In this document: positions 44,758 to 54,104 of the stretch, in pieces
Layout of the letters: each line of letters starts with the position of its first letter
Numbering within the stretch: the stretch's first letter is position 1
Source of the DNA: Planctomycetaceae bacterium
Lineage (GTDB): Bacteria; Planctomycetota; Planctomycetia; Pirellulales; PALSA-1355
Assembly (NCBI GenBank): GCA_003153375.1
Contig: PLYM01000205.1
Coordinates: forward strand, 1-61,006
Direction of reading: 5' to 3'
DNA length: 61,006 bases
The notes under the pieces: generated by a model
Databases searched by the model: none
Seen by the model: the letters and a program-made list of their open reading frames with translations, nothing else
Told to the model about the DNA's origin: nothing
Translations under genes and position numbers: made by a program

Positions 44758-44965
44758 GCGAGTGAAACGCGGCCGAGCGAGGGTTATGGCGGTCGCCGTG
44801 TGTCGAGACCGGAGATCGTTGCACGGCTTGCGCGGCGCGTGCAACCGAGGCGCACCGAGCCGCAGCGTCTGCGTACTCCGTTGACGCGACCTGGGCGGCA
44901 ACTCACAATTGATGAGCCTCCGTTATCTCCACCCTCCCGCGACCCAGCCCCGAGCGAGGAAACCG

Positions 44966-46273
44966 ATGATCTCCGAGCACATGGAACGGCGCGCGTTTTT
45001 GCGCAAGGCAATGGCGGCCGGCACGGCCACGTTCAGCGCCGGCCTGCTTGCCCGCCCGCAACGGTCCTGGGCCGCGCGCAGCCCCAACGAAAAGCTCAAC
45101 CTCGCTTGCATCGGCGTGGCCAACAAAGGCGCCGACAACATCAACAACCTGGTCAGCGAAAACATCGTCGCGCTGTGCGACATCGATTCGCAGAACCTGG
45201 GCAAGATGACCGAGCGGTTTCCGCAAGCCAAGACCTATGTCGATTTCCGCAAGCTGTTCGATCAGGAGAAGGGGCTTGATGCCGTGGTGGTGTCGACGCC
45301 CGACCACACGCACGCCATTCCGGTGATGTGGGCGCTGCGCCGCGGGCTGGACGTGTATTGCGAGAAGCCGCTGGCCCACTCGGTGTACGAAGTGCGGCAG
45401 ATGCGCAACCTGGCGGCCGAAAAGAAGGCCGTCACCCAGATGGGCACGCAGATTCATGCCGGCGAGAATTATCGCCGCGTGGTCGAGATCGTCCAGGCCG
45501 GGCAGATCGGCCCGGTGTCGCGGGTCCACGTGTGGATGGGAGGTGGCATTCGACCGGGCAAGCGGGCCACGAGCGGCATGCCGCCGTCGACAGTGGATTA
45601 CGATCTGTGGGTCGGTCCCGCTCCGATGCGGCCGTTCGGCCCCGCGCACTTCCACTTCAATTGGCGGTACTGGTGGGACTTTGGCGGCGGCACGCTGGCC
45701 GACTTTGGCTGTCATTTCATGGATTTGCCGTTTTGGGCCCTCGACTTGCGCTATCCGACGTCGGTCGAAGCCAAGGGCGAGAAAACCTCGACCGGCGACA
45801 ACGACGTGCCCGACAACATGCAGGTCGACTATCATTTCCCCGCCCGCGGCAGCCAGCCGTCGGTACACCTGACGTGGTATCACGGCGCGTGGCGTCCGCC
45901 GGGCGCCGAGGAATATGGCAAGACCTCGGCCGTGCTGTTCGAAGGCGCCGGCGGCAGGCTGCTGAGTGACTATGGCACCCGCAAACTGTTCATGCTTGAC
46001 GGCAAGGACCCCGCCGCGCCGCCGCAGACGATTCCCAATTCGATCGGTCATTGGGCCGAATGGGCCCAGGCCTGCAAGTCGCGCGGGCCCACCACCTGCA
46101 ACTTCGACTACTCGGGCGCATTGGCCGAGGCCGTGCTGCTGGGCAACGTGTGTTATCGTGCCGTCGGGCAAAAACTGCTGTGGGATGCCGAGGCACTCAA
46201 GGCCACGAACAACTCGGCGGCCGACGAATTCATTCGCCGCACTTATCGCGCGGGCTGGTCGCTCGACGGTTGA
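44966..46273 (+). CDS. Exported Gfo/Idh/MocA-family oxidoreductase
   Basis: The protein has 435 residues. A Tat-type signal (RRAFLRKAMAAGTATFSAGL) is followed by a Rossmann NAD(P)-binding domain (LNLACIGVANKGADNINNLV, VVVSTPDHTHAIPVMWALRR, DVYCEKPLAHSVYEVRQM). The E-K-P lysine typical of the catalytic triad of this family is present. The C-terminal domain is the planctomycete type with WRYWWDFGGGTLADFGCHFMD. Such proteins are thought to act on sugars or inositols, some with a tightly bound cofactor in the periplasm. ATG 44966 has CGAGGAAA upstream and begins the signal; an ATG at 44909 is also in frame but adds an odd 19 residues. Confidence 0.9.
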   Translation: MISEHMERRAFLRKAMAAGTATFSAGLLARPQRSWAARSPNEKLNLACIGVANKGADNINNLVSENIVALCDIDSQNLGKMTERFPQAKTYVDFRKLFDQEKGLDAVVVSTPDHTHAIPVMWALRRGLDVYCEKPLAHSVYEVRQMRNLAAEKKAVTQMGTQIHAGENYRRVVEIVQAGQIGPVSRVHVWMGGGIRPGKRATSGMPPSTVDYDLWVGPAPMRPFGPAHFHFNWRYWWDFGGGTLADFGCHFMDLPFWALDLRYPTSVEAKGEKTSTGDNDVPDNMQVDYHFPARGSQPSVHLTWYHGAWRPPGAEEYGKTSAVLFEGAGGRLLSDYGTRKLFMLDGKDPAAPPQTIPNSIGHWAEWAQACKSRGPTTCNFDYSGALAEAVLLGNVCYRAVGQKLLWDAEALKATNNSAADEFIRRTYRAGWSLDG

Positions 46274-46328
46274 GGTTGCCTTTTTTGAAACGGCGCGCTT
46301 TTGCCATGAGGGCAGCGGGTTTTCGGTC

Positions 46329-47105
46329 ATGATCTTTTCCTGGCTGCGCAGGCGGCGGCGACAGAAGTTGCTCGCCACGCCGTTTCCCGCCGCGTGGTCG
46401 ACGTATCTGGAAAAGAACGTCGAGCACTACGCCTTGCTCACGCCCGACGAGCAGGCCCGGCTGCGCGATAACCTGCGGGTGTTCATCGCCGAAAAGAATT
46501 GGGAGGGCTGCGGCGGGCTCGAACTGACCGACGAGATGAAAGTCACCATCGCCGGCCAGGCCTGCCTGATGGCGCTGGGGCTGGAGGGCGAGCCCTTTCG
46601 TGGCGTGATGTCGATCCTGGTCTATCCGACCAGCTATGCCGTGCCGCAGGAGCGGCAGTACGAAGGTTGGTCGATCGCCGGCGAATCGCAGCGGTCGGGC
46701 GAGGCCTGGTATCGTGGGCCCGTGATCCTCTCCTGGGCCGACGTGCGCCGCGACTCGCGCCATCCCGGCTATGGCCGCAATCTCGTCTGGCACGAATTTG
46801 CCCATCAGATCGACATGCTCGATCGCAGCACCAACGGCACCCCTCCGCTGGCCAGTGGCGAGTTGCGCCGCCGCTGGCACGAAGTCATGACCCAAGAGTA
46901 TCAGCAACTCATCACCGACGCTGAAGCCGGCCGCGCCACGCTACTGGATACCTACGGCGCCGAAAGCGAGGCCGAGTTCTTCGCCGTGGCCACCGAGTGT
47001 TTTTTCGATTGCCCGGTGGAACTCAGGGGCGACCATCCCCGGCTCTACGATCTGCTGCGCGACTACTATGCCCAGGATCCGGCGGCGCGACTCGCGACGA
47101 ACTGA
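46329..47105 (+). CDS. MtfA-like zinc peptidase
   Basis: The protein has 258 residues and belongs to the MtfA (DgsA anti-repressor) family of cytoplasmic metallopeptidases related to anthrax lethal factor. The start MIFSWLRRRRRQKLLATPFP matches the family's basic opening. The conserved DRAF-like NLRVFIAEKNWEGCGGLELT, SILVYPTSYAVP, WADVRRDSRHPGYGRN and zinc motif HEFAHQIDMLD (His155, Glu156, His159) follow. The third-ligand region is AESEAEFFAVATECFF. In E. coli MtfA binds the Mlc repressor of glucose transport; here the partner is unknown. It starts 55 bases after the oxidoreductase stop. Confidence 0.9.
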   Translation: MIFSWLRRRRRQKLLATPFPAAWSTYLEKNVEHYALLTPDEQARLRDNLRVFIAEKNWEGCGGLELTDEMKVTIAGQACLMALGLEGEPFRGVMSILVYPTSYAVPQERQYEGWSIAGESQRSGEAWYRGPVILSWADVRRDSRHPGYGRNLVWHEFAHQIDMLDRSTNGTPPLASGELRRRWHEVMTQEYQQLITDAEAGRATLLDTYGAESEAEFFAVATECFFDCPVELRGDHPRLYDLLRDYYAQDPAARLATN

Positions 47106-47126
47106 CGCTGGCGTCGGCCAGTTTCG

Positions 47127-48026
47127 TTACGACAGCTCCAACACGCGGTTCATGCGCTGGGCGACGTCGCGGAGTTCTTTTTCGCCTCCGCCGGAGACTT
47201 CGGCCGTGGCCCAGCCGTGAAAGCCGACTTCGTCGAGGGCCTTGAGCACCTCGGGCCAGTTCTCGTCCCCCTCGCCGATCGCGACCCACTGGTTCTTGTG
47301 GCTGTAGCCTTTGAAGTCGAACTTCAGCATCCGCGGGCCGAGTTTGCGAATCCAGGTGGCCGAGGGCACGCCGTACTTGAGCATGTTGCTGCAATCGAAA
47401 TAGGCCCCCACGGTCGGCGTCTTGAAATCGTCGACGTATTGCACCAGTTGCTCGGGCGTGGTGATGAAATCGTTCCAGACGACTTCGATCGCGATCTTCA
47501 CGCCCGCGTCGGTCGCTCGCGGAATCACTTTGCGAATCTCAGCCTGCGAGCGCGCGTAGCACTGATCGTAGTTTTCCGTTTCCTTGTTCGTCACCTTGCC
47601 GGGCACCAACAGGACCGTGTCGGCGCCGTAGAGTTTAGCGTCGTCGATCGCGCCGCGCAGTGCCGCGACTCCCTTGGCCCGCACGGCCGGATCGGGGTCG
47701 GACAAGCGAATTTGCCAGTGCACCGAGTCGATGACGCCGTGGATCTTGATGCCGGTCTTGTCGCGGGCTCGCACGGCTTCCTGGCGATCGATGTCGCTGG
47801 GGCTGTCGAACTCGACACCTGCGAAGCCGAGCGACTTGATCAGGTTGAACTTGTCTTCGATCGACGCGCCGGGCACTTTGATCATGCCGTACTTGACGGC
47901 CTTTTTCAGTTTGGGCTTCGCCTCGGCGGCCACCAGGCTCGACGACCCTAGCACGGTGGCGGCCGCGGCGAGCGCCAGGGAGTTTTGCAGGAATTCGCGG
48001 CGCGAGGCGTGGGACGAGGATTTAAT
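47127..48026 (-). CDS. Exported TIM-barrel sugar isomerase/epimerase, apparent ATT start
   Basis: The protein has 299 residues. Its signal is the Tat-like SRREFLQNSLALAAAATVLG. The mature part is an AP-endonuclease-2-like TIM barrel as in xylose isomerase/hydroxypyruvate isomerase homologues: LKKAVKYGMIKVPGASIEDK, GFAGVEFDSPSDI, GADTVLLVPGKV, VKIAIEVVWNDFI, PTVGAYFDCSNMLKYG and WATAEVSGGGEKEL. No ATG, GTG or TTG precedes the signal at a sensible distance. AGGAG lies seven bases before an ATT codon at 48026, which fits the family start. An ATG at 48236 is in frame but runs into the divergent gene. Its promoter is at 48099-48128. Confidence 0.85.
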   Translation of the reverse strand: MKSSSHASRREFLQNSLALAAAATVLGSSSLVAAEAKPKLKKAVKYGMIKVPGASIEDKFNLIKSLGFAGVEFDSPSDIDRQEAVRARDKTGIKIHGVIDSVHWQIRLSDPDPAVRAKGVAALRGAIDDAKLYGADTVLLVPGKVTNKETENYDQCYARSQAEIRKVIPRATDAGVKIAIEVVWNDFITTPEQLVQYVDDFKTPTVGAYFDCSNMLKYGVPSATWIRKLGPRMLKFDFKGYSHKNQWVAIGEGDENWPEVLKALDEVGFHGWATAEVSGGGEKELRDVAQRMNRVLELS

Positions 48027-48033
48027 GGCTGGG

Positions 48034-48038
48034 CTCCT
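48034..48038 (-). promoter_or_regulatory. Ribosome binding site in front of the ATT start
   Basis: AGGAG on the minus strand, seven bases before ATT at 48026-48024. It is the only good site near the beginning of the signal peptide and is the main argument for the unusual start codon. Confidence 0.55.
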
Positions 48039-48098
48039 GTTGCAGTCGGTTGGTCGCGTAATCGCGCTATGGATGACATCGAAGATGCCGCGTCTGGC

Positions 48099-48128
48099 AT
48101 TATAGTCGGCCTGAAAATAGCGACACAA
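48099..48128 (-). promoter_or_regulatory. Sigma-70-type promoter of the sugar isomerase gene
   Basis: TATAAT at 48104-48099 and TTGTGT at 48128-48123 on the minus strand with 18 bases between. Transcription would start near 48092, giving a leader of about 65 bases to the ATT start and excluding the ATG at 48236 from the transcript. Confidence 0.55.
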
Positions 48129-48224
48129 CCGACCGTGACCCGTTCGGTGGAAGGGGGTTGGGGGGCGTGATAGACTGGCAAGGGAATTGCCCTGCCTCGA
48201 AGTGATCCAGCCCGGAGACCCGCC

Positions 48225-50555
48225 ATGCCTGCGCACCCCTGGAAACTCTTGGCCGCGACGCTCCTCGCGCTGTCGGGAATGGCGACGCTGGCCCTGGCCG
48301 ATCCGCTGCCGGGCACGAAGCCGTTGGACATGCAGGGCGACCTGGCCGAGCAGATGGTCGCGGGCATCGATCGCTTTCTGCTTCGCGAGATCGCCGAATC
48401 AATCGGGCGCCGACCACGCCATTGGCATCGCGACCTCTCCTCGCCCGAAAAATACAATGCGTCGGTCGCGCCCAATCGCGCGCGGCTGGCCAAGATCCTT
48501 GGCGCGCAGGATCCGCGAGCGTCGTCGACGGCCATCGAACTCATCACCACGACCGCCGACCCGGCGCTGTTGGGGGGCAACGAGCGCTTCGAGGCGTATG
48601 CGGTTCGCTGGCCGGCGGTGCGCGGCGTGACAAGCGAAGGTTTGCTGCTGGTGCCCAAGGGACGCGTGATCGCCGACGTGGTGGCGATTCCGGACGCCGA
48701 TCAAACGCCCGAGCAACTGGCGGGGCTGGCGCCGGGCATCGCGCCCGAAGCGCAATTTGCCCGGCGGCTGGCCGAAAGTGGCTGTCACGTGATCGTGCCG
48801 GCGTTGATCGATCGGGCGGACACCTTCTCGACCATTGGCACGAAAACGACCAACCAGCCACATCGCGAGTTTCTCTATCGGCCGGCGTTCGAGATGGGCC
48901 GCCACATCCTGGGCTATGAAGTGCAAAAGGTGCTGGCCGCCGTCGATTGGTTCGCGCGCGAGAGCGCCGGCAGCCAGCGGGCGATCGGCGTGATCGGTTA
49001 CGGCGAAGGCGGGGCTGTGGCCCTGTATGCCGCGGCGCTCGACACGCGCATGGGCGCGGCCGCCGTCAGCGGTTACTTCGACGCTCGACAAGACCTGTGG
49101 CAAGAGCCGATTTATCGCAACGTGTTTGGGCTGCTCGACCAGTTCGGCGACGCGGAGCTGGCCACGCTGGTGGCGCCCCGCGCGTTGATTGTCGAGGCCT
49201 GCCAGGCGCCGCAAGTCACGGCCCCGCCGCAACCGCGCGACGGCCGCAATAACTCGGCCGCGCCGGGTCGGCTGGTCACGCCCACCGTGGCCACGTTGCA
49301 GGCCGAACTCGATCGCGCCCGCGAGCTGGTGCCGGGCCTGGCGATGGCGCGCGGTTTCGAACTGGTGGCCAGCAAGGAAGGGCAGGGGCCCCCGGGAAGT
49401 CCGCTCGCCCTGGAGAAGTTTCTCACGGCGCTGGTGCCGGGCACGCCGTTGGCGCCGCTTTCGACGCCGCCTGGTGCCTCACGCAAATTCGACGCGACGG
49501 CCCGCCTACAACGGCTCTTCGATCAGATCAACGACGACACCCAGCAGGTGATGCGCGCGGGAGAGGGCGTGCGCGTCGAGCACTGGGCCAAAGCCGACCG
49601 CGCGTCGCGCGACGTGGAGAAGTGGAAGGGCTCGACTGCGCCCTATCGGCAGCATTTCTACAACGACGTGATCGGCCGCTTCGAGCAGCCGTTGCTGCTG
49701 GCCAACGCCCGCACGCGGCAGGTTTATGACGAGACGTTGTACACCGGCTACGAGGTCGTGCTGGACGTGTTTCCCGATGTGTTCGCCTACGGCATTCTGC
49801 TGGTGCCCAAGAACATCAAGGAAGGCGAGCGGCGGCCGGTCGTGGTCTGTCAGCATGGCCTCGAAGGCCGGCCGACCGACGTGGCCGATCCCAAAAAGCT
49901 CAATCCCTATTACAACCAGTTCGCCTGCCGCCTGGCCGAGCGAGGCTTCATTACCTACGCGCCGCAGAACCCGTATATCTTTACCGACAAGTTTCGCACG
50001 TTGCAGCGCAAGTCGAACCCGCTGGGCAAGACGCTCTATTCGACGATCGTGCCGCAGCACCAGCAGACCGTCGACTGGCTGGCCAGTTTGCCGCAAGTCG
50101 ATCCCGAGCGGATCGCGTTTTATGGCCTGTCGTATGGCGGCAAGACGGCGATGCGGGTGCCGGCCCTGGTCGAGCGCTACTGCCTGTCGATCTGTTCGGC
50201 CGATTTCAACGAATGGATTTGGAAGAATGCCTCAACCCAGTCGCCCTATAGTTATGTGGCGACCGGCGAGTATGAAATCTTTGAGTTCGATCTGGGCAAC
50301 ACCTATAACTATGCCGAGATGGCCGCGCTGATCGCGCCGCGGCCGTTCATGGTCGAGCGAGGGCACCACGACGGCGTCGCGCCCGACACCTGGGTGTCGT
50401 ATGAATTCGCCAAGATTCGTCAGTTGTATGCCGACTTGAAGATTCCCGAGCGCACGACGATCGAGTACTTCGACGGCCCGCACACGATCCACGGCGTCGG
50501 CACGTTCGACTTTCTGCACAAGCACTTGAACTGGCCGATGCAACTGAATCGCTAG
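48225..50555 (+). CDS. Secreted two-lobed alpha/beta hydrolase (acetyl xylan esterase-like)
   Basis: The protein has 776 residues with a signal peptide (LLAATLLALSGMATLALA). It carries two alpha/beta-hydrolase lobes. The first (~130-400) has the nucleophile elbow G-Y-G-E-G-G with Glu261 where Ser is expected, so it is probably inactive. The second (~430-775) has an intact elbow GLSYGG with Ser636, an oxyanion region VVVCQHGLEGRP, a late acidic residue in VERGHHDGVAPDTW and the catalytic His region DGPHTIHG. This second lobe resembles the acetyl-xylan esterase/dienelactone hydrolase group, so carbohydrate esters are a plausible substrate. The TPR gene follows 41 bases downstream. Confidence 0.85.
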   Translation: MPAHPWKLLAATLLALSGMATLALADPLPGTKPLDMQGDLAEQMVAGIDRFLLREIAESIGRRPRHWHRDLSSPEKYNASVAPNRARLAKILGAQDPRASSTAIELITTTADPALLGGNERFEAYAVRWPAVRGVTSEGLLLVPKGRVIADVVAIPDADQTPEQLAGLAPGIAPEAQFARRLAESGCHVIVPALIDRADTFSTIGTKTTNQPHREFLYRPAFEMGRHILGYEVQKVLAAVDWFARESAGSQRAIGVIGYGEGGAVALYAAALDTRMGAAAVSGYFDARQDLWQEPIYRNVFGLLDQFGDAELATLVAPRALIVEACQAPQVTAPPQPRDGRNNSAAPGRLVTPTVATLQAELDRARELVPGLAMARGFELVASKEGQGPPGSPLALEKFLTALVPGTPLAPLSTPPGASRKFDATARLQRLFDQINDDTQQVMRAGEGVRVEHWAKADRASRDVEKWKGSTAPYRQHFYNDVIGRFEQPLLLANARTRQVYDETLYTGYEVVLDVFPDVFAYGILLVPKNIKEGERRPVVVCQHGLEGRPTDVADPKKLNPYYNQFACRLAERGFITYAPQNPYIFTDKFRTLQRKSNPLGKTLYSTIVPQHQQTVDWLASLPQVDPERIAFYGLSYGGKTAMRVPALVERYCLSICSADFNEWIWKNASTQSPYSYVATGEYEIFEFDLGNTYNYAEMAALIAPRPFMVERGHHDGVAPDTWVSYEFAKIRQLYADLKIPERTTIEYFDGPHTIHGVGTFDFLHKHLNWPMQLNR

Positions 50556-50596
50556 GCCGTTGCCAAAAACTTCCGAAAGCAGGGAGCAGTGGACCG

Positions 50597-52003
50597 ATGA
50601 CGATCACTCGAAGCTTCTTGCAGGGCGCGATCTTGCTGGCGCTATTCGGCGTCGCGGCATCCGCTGCTGACGAGTTGCAGGCGGCGCCCGATGCGAAGCA
50701 GGCGGCTCCTGACGCCAAACCCGCGGCTCTTGACGCCAAACCAACCCCTGCCGATGCCAAGAAGGCGGCTGTCGAGGAGGAGAAGCAGCGGCTCGCGGAG
50801 GCCGAAGCGGCTTTCAAACAAATCATCGAGGCCACGACGAAGCTCGTGCAGCTTTTTCCCCGCGAGGCGAGCTATCAAAATGAATTGGCTCGATGTTACG
50901 CGGGGCTCGCGAGCGTTCAATTTCGCGGCGGACACCCGCAAGAGGGCGAAGCGAGCTACAAGCGTTCGATCGAGCAGTTGGAGAAACTCGCGGTCGACAA
51001 TCCGAAGGTCATCGACTATCGCGTCAATCTGATTCAATCCTACAGTTGGCTGGGGGCTGAGCAAGTTCGAACTGGCCGCGCCAACGAAGGCAAGGAGATC
51101 TATCAACGTGCAGTCGCGGCGCAGGAGAAGTTGATTCGAGACTTCCCAGCGGCGAAGGACCAGGAAGAGTTGCTGGCGACTCTTCACCTCTATGCCGGCA
51201 TCGCCGCGCGCACGGCCGGCGCGTTGAACGAGGCGGAGTTGATTCAGCAACAGACGATCGAGCTATTGCGCAAGCTGGCCGCCACCAAGCCAGCCCTGCG
51301 GTCGAGCCTCGCTTTTGCGTTTGTCGCTTACGGCGACACATTGGCCATGTCGGACCGGTGGCAAGATGCGGCCGATGCCTATTCTTCTGCCGTTACCATC
51401 GACAATCGCGTTCGTGTCTACTGCACGCGCCGGGCGGTGTTGTTGTTAGCCGCCGGCGACACGCAAGGCTATCAGGCCGCTTGCGCCGATCTGATCGAGC
51501 GCTTTGGCAAGACCGATAATCCCGTCGATGCGATGTACATCGCCGAGACCTGCGTCCTAGGCGAACGAGCACTGGCTGACATGGCGCCCGTGATCGCGCT
51601 GGCACAGCGCGCCGTTGCCGCCAATCCGGCTTCTCCGATCGCGAAAACCGTGCTTGGCGCCGCCGAGTTGCGAAATGGCCAGACCGAGCAAGCGATCACG
51701 ACGCTCAAGGCTGCCTCACCGCAATTTGCCGCCGGTGCGTTCTTGCCGCCGCCGCAGCGCGACTTGCTGCGGCTCAGCCGCTTGCTCGCCGAAATGTCGC
51801 TGGCCGTGGCTTTTCAAAAGCAAGGAAATCGCGAGGACGTTGACAGCCAGGTGAAAACCATTCGCAAGGTGATCGAAAAGCTGGGTGAGGCCGCGCCGCC
51901 GGCAAACGACAGTCCGTTCGCGCCGTGGTCGATTTCGGTGGCCGTGACAATTGCCAACCGGCAGCTGGCGGAGCTCGCCGGCGATAAGGTCGAGCAAAAG
52001 TAA
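50597..52003 (+). CDS. Exported TPR-containing protein
   Basis: The protein has 468 residues. A signal peptide (LQGAILLALFGVAASA) is followed by a short Ala/Pro/Asp/Lys repeat region (units like AAPDAK and AALDAK, residues ~28-55). Helical tetratricopeptide-like repeats take up the rest: YQNELARCYAGLASVQF, GEASYKRSIEQLEKLAVDNP, LGAEQVRTGRANEGKEIYQR, ALAFAFVAYGD-like LAFAFVAYGDTLAMSDRWQD, and KTVLGAAELRNGQTEQAITT. Similar TPR stretches occur C-terminal to kinase domains in planctomycetes, and here a kinase gene follows. Its role is likely protein-protein interaction in the periplasm. No enzyme motif is visible. Confidence 0.82.
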   Translation: MTITRSFLQGAILLALFGVAASAADELQAAPDAKQAAPDAKPAALDAKPTPADAKKAAVEEEKQRLAEAEAAFKQIIEATTKLVQLFPREASYQNELARCYAGLASVQFRGGHPQEGEASYKRSIEQLEKLAVDNPKVIDYRVNLIQSYSWLGAEQVRTGRANEGKEIYQRAVAAQEKLIRDFPAAKDQEELLATLHLYAGIAARTAGALNEAELIQQQTIELLRKLAATKPALRSSLAFAFVAYGDTLAMSDRWQDAADAYSSAVTIDNRVRVYCTRRAVLLLAAGDTQGYQAACADLIERFGKTDNPVDAMYIAETCVLGERALADMAPVIALAQRAVAANPASPIAKTVLGAAELRNGQTEQAITTLKAASPQFAAGAFLPPPQRDLLRLSRLLAEMSLAVAFQKQGNREDVDSQVKTIRKVIEKLGEAAPPANDSPFAPWSISVAVTIANRQLAELAGDKVEQK

Positions 52004-52104
52004 CCGACACAGGCGCTACGTCGCGAGTTTTGCGCCCCTCATTTCCCAGCCGCCGCGCCCCTAGAGGCCAATCCTCCGCCTCGCCCGATCCGCTCGGGCC
52101 CAGG

Positions 52105-52133
52105 TTGTCAGTCGGGGAGAATCGTTCCATACT
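52105..52133 (+). promoter_or_regulatory. Candidate promoter of the Ser/Thr kinase gene
   Basis: TTGTCA (52105-52110) and CATACT (52128-52133) are spaced by 17 bases. Transcription would begin near 52140, about 70 bases before the start codon at 52209. Confidence 0.4.
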
Positions 52134-52208
52134 GAATGAGTGCCAACGGCCCTTGGGCAGAGCGGCGTTGGCCTCGGTTCGACCTGTGACAGGACAGAGA
52201 TTCGTCGG

Positions 52209-54104
52209 ATGTCGGAAGCGATCCAACCCATGGCCCACGGCCATGCCGATGCCGATCTTTCGGGCCGGCAATTGGCCGGCTATCGCCTATTGCGGCGGTT
52301 GGGCCGGGGGGCGATGGCCGAGGTCTATCTGGCCGAGCAGCTTTCGCTGGCGCGGCAGGTCGCGGTCAAAGTGCTCCGCAGCACGCTGGCCACCGATGCC
52401 ACGTACGTGCAGCGTTTCGACCAGGAAGCCCGGGCGGCGGCCGGCCTGGTACACGCCAACATCGTGCAAATTCACGAAGTGGGCTGCGTCGACGGCATCC
52501 ACTTCATCGCCCAGGAATATGTGCAGGGCATGAACCTCGCCGAGCTGCTGGCTCGCAAGGGCTCGGGCGACGTCTCCAAATCGGTGACGATCGTGCGCCA
52601 CGTGGCCGCGGCGCTGTCGAAGGCGGCCGAGCAGGGCATCGTGCATCGCGATATCAAGCCCGAGAACATCATGCTCTCGGCCAGCGGCGACGTGAAGGTA
52701 GCCGATTTCGGGCTGGCCCGGTTCTATACCCAGGACGACGCCGGCAACCTGACGCAAGTGGGCGTCACGATGGGCACGCCGCTGTACATGAGCCCCGAGC
52801 AGGTGGAAGGCCGCGCGCTCGATCCGCGCAGCGACATCTATTCGCTGGGCGTCACCTGGTATCAGATGCTGGCGGGCGAGCCGCCGTTTCGCGGCGACAC
52901 GGCGCTGAGCATCGCCGTGCAGCACTTGAGCAGTCAGCCGCCGCGCCTGGAAAATATCCGGTCCGATTTGCCGTCGGCCGTCTGCCGTATCGTACACAAG
53001 ATGCTGGCCAAGAACCCCAGCGAGCGGCACGATTCGCCCCGCCAGCTGCTGGCTGAGTTGCGGGCCGTTTCGATCGATCTGTTTGGCGACGACCCGGGCG
53101 ACGAGTTCAGCGGTTGGGGTGGCGATCAGGTGGTTTCGACGGTCGAAGCCCGGCGACTGGCAACCGAGCGGTTGGGCTTGGCGATGCGCACCGCGGCCAT
53201 GCCGGCCGTGCGGCGCGGTGGCCGTTGGTGGGTTGCGGCGCTGGTGGGCGGCTTGCTCGTGGGCGTGGCGGCGGCCTGGGCCCTGCGCGAGCGGCCGTTG
53301 ATCACCGCCACGGCCGACGATGACGAGGCGGTCGAGCGCTACGATACGGCCGAAGCTCAATACGTCTACGCTTTCGTGCGCAACAGCGAAGCCGCCTGGA
53401 AGAGCGTCGGAGAATACTTTCCGGGCGACAAGAACTACACGCGCCGCGCGATGCAGGGTTTGGCGCTGCTCTATCTGCAAGACTACGACTACAAGCGGGC
53501 CGATGCGGTGTTTGATTCGTTGGCCCGGCTCAATGCGGTCGAGGTGCAGTTCGTCGCCTTTGGGCTGGCCGGCCAGGCCGTGGTGCTCAACCGGCAGGGC
53601 AAGTATCAGGAGTCTGCCCAAAAGCTGGCCGAGCTGTGGCCGTTGCGCGACAAGTTGGAAGGCGAGATGCGGCCGCTGGTGCGGCAAACGTTGCAGAGCA
53701 ACCGTCAATCGCTCGGCAATTCGAACACGCTGCGCGGCTGGACCCAATGGTTCCGCGACTCGACGCCTCCGCCCGCCCGTCGCCCCGGCGACCCCACTGG
53801 CGACCGCCCCGCGCCTCCCGATCGCCCGACCTCGCATCGGCCGCGTCCCTCGGATCGCCCCGGGGCCAACGTTTTACCCCCGCACCAGCGGCTGATTGTT
53901 GACCGCGCGCCGTCAGCGGTTGACAGCCCAGCCGCCGATTTGGTAGCACTTAACGACTGGCCTTCGTGCGTGCCGATCGTAGTGTGGCGTGTCCACCTTG
54001 CCCTCGTCCCGTCCCGCCGCGAACAAGGTAACTCCTTGCCGCCGGGCACTTTGGCCCGCTTTGCAACAACCGACAGCGAAAAAAAACCCGCCCCCATCGT
54101 CTAG
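52209..54104 (+). CDS. Membrane-tethered Ser/Thr protein kinase (PknB-like), ending inside a tRNA gene
   Basis: The protein has 631 residues. The Hanks-type kinase domain (~24-290) is complete: glycine loop LGRGAMAEVYLAEQ, Lys54 in VAVKVL, HRDIKPEN with Asp148, DFG with Asp166, YMSPEQ, and SDIYSLGVTWYQM. A membrane helix (~341-358) separates it from an extracellular helical part (~365-520), then a Pro/Arg/Asp-rich tail (PPPARRPGDPTGDRPAPPDR) and ~70 residues of unfamiliar sequence. The frame ends at a TAG inside the tRNA-Glu gene, overlapping it by 15 bases. That tail may be a later extension. The extracellular part probably senses an unknown signal. Confidence 0.9.
   Translation: MSEAIQPMAHGHADADLSGRQLAGYRLLRRLGRGAMAEVYLAEQLSLARQVAVKVLRSTLATDATYVQRFDQEARAAAGLVHANIVQIHEVGCVDGIHFIAQEYVQGMNLAELLARKGSGDVSKSVTIVRHVAAALSKAAEQGIVHRDIKPENIMLSASGDVKVADFGLARFYTQDDAGNLTQVGVTMGTPLYMSPEQVEGRALDPRSDIYSLGVTWYQMLAGEPPFRGDTALSIAVQHLSSQPPRLENIRSDLPSAVCRIVHKMLAKNPSERHDSPRQLLAELRAVSIDLFGDDPGDEFSGWGGDQVVSTVEARRLATERLGLAMRTAAMPAVRRGGRWWVAALVGGLLVGVAAAWALRERPLITATADDDEAVERYDTAEAQYVYAFVRNSEAAWKSVGEYFPGDKNYTRRAMQGLALLYLQDYDYKRADAVFDSLARLNAVEVQFVAFGLAGQAVVLNRQGKYQESAQKLAELWPLRDKLEGEMRPLVRQTLQSNRQSLGNSNTLRGWTQWFRDSTPPPARRPGDPTGDRPAPPDRPTSHRPRPSDRPGANVLPPHQRLIVDRAPSAVDSPAADLVALNDWPSCVPIVVWRVHLALVPSRREQGNSLPPGTLARFATTDSEKKPAPIV

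Noticed and set aside
48027-48236. ATG at 48236 as the start of the sugar isomerase
   Set aside because: It overlaps the divergent hydrolase gene, lies upstream of the likely promoter, and would put 70 unrelated residues before the signal peptide.
52287-53837. A 516-codon minus-strand frame opposite the kinase
   Set aside because: The kinase motifs are complete on the plus strand and the antisense frame has no recognisable domain.
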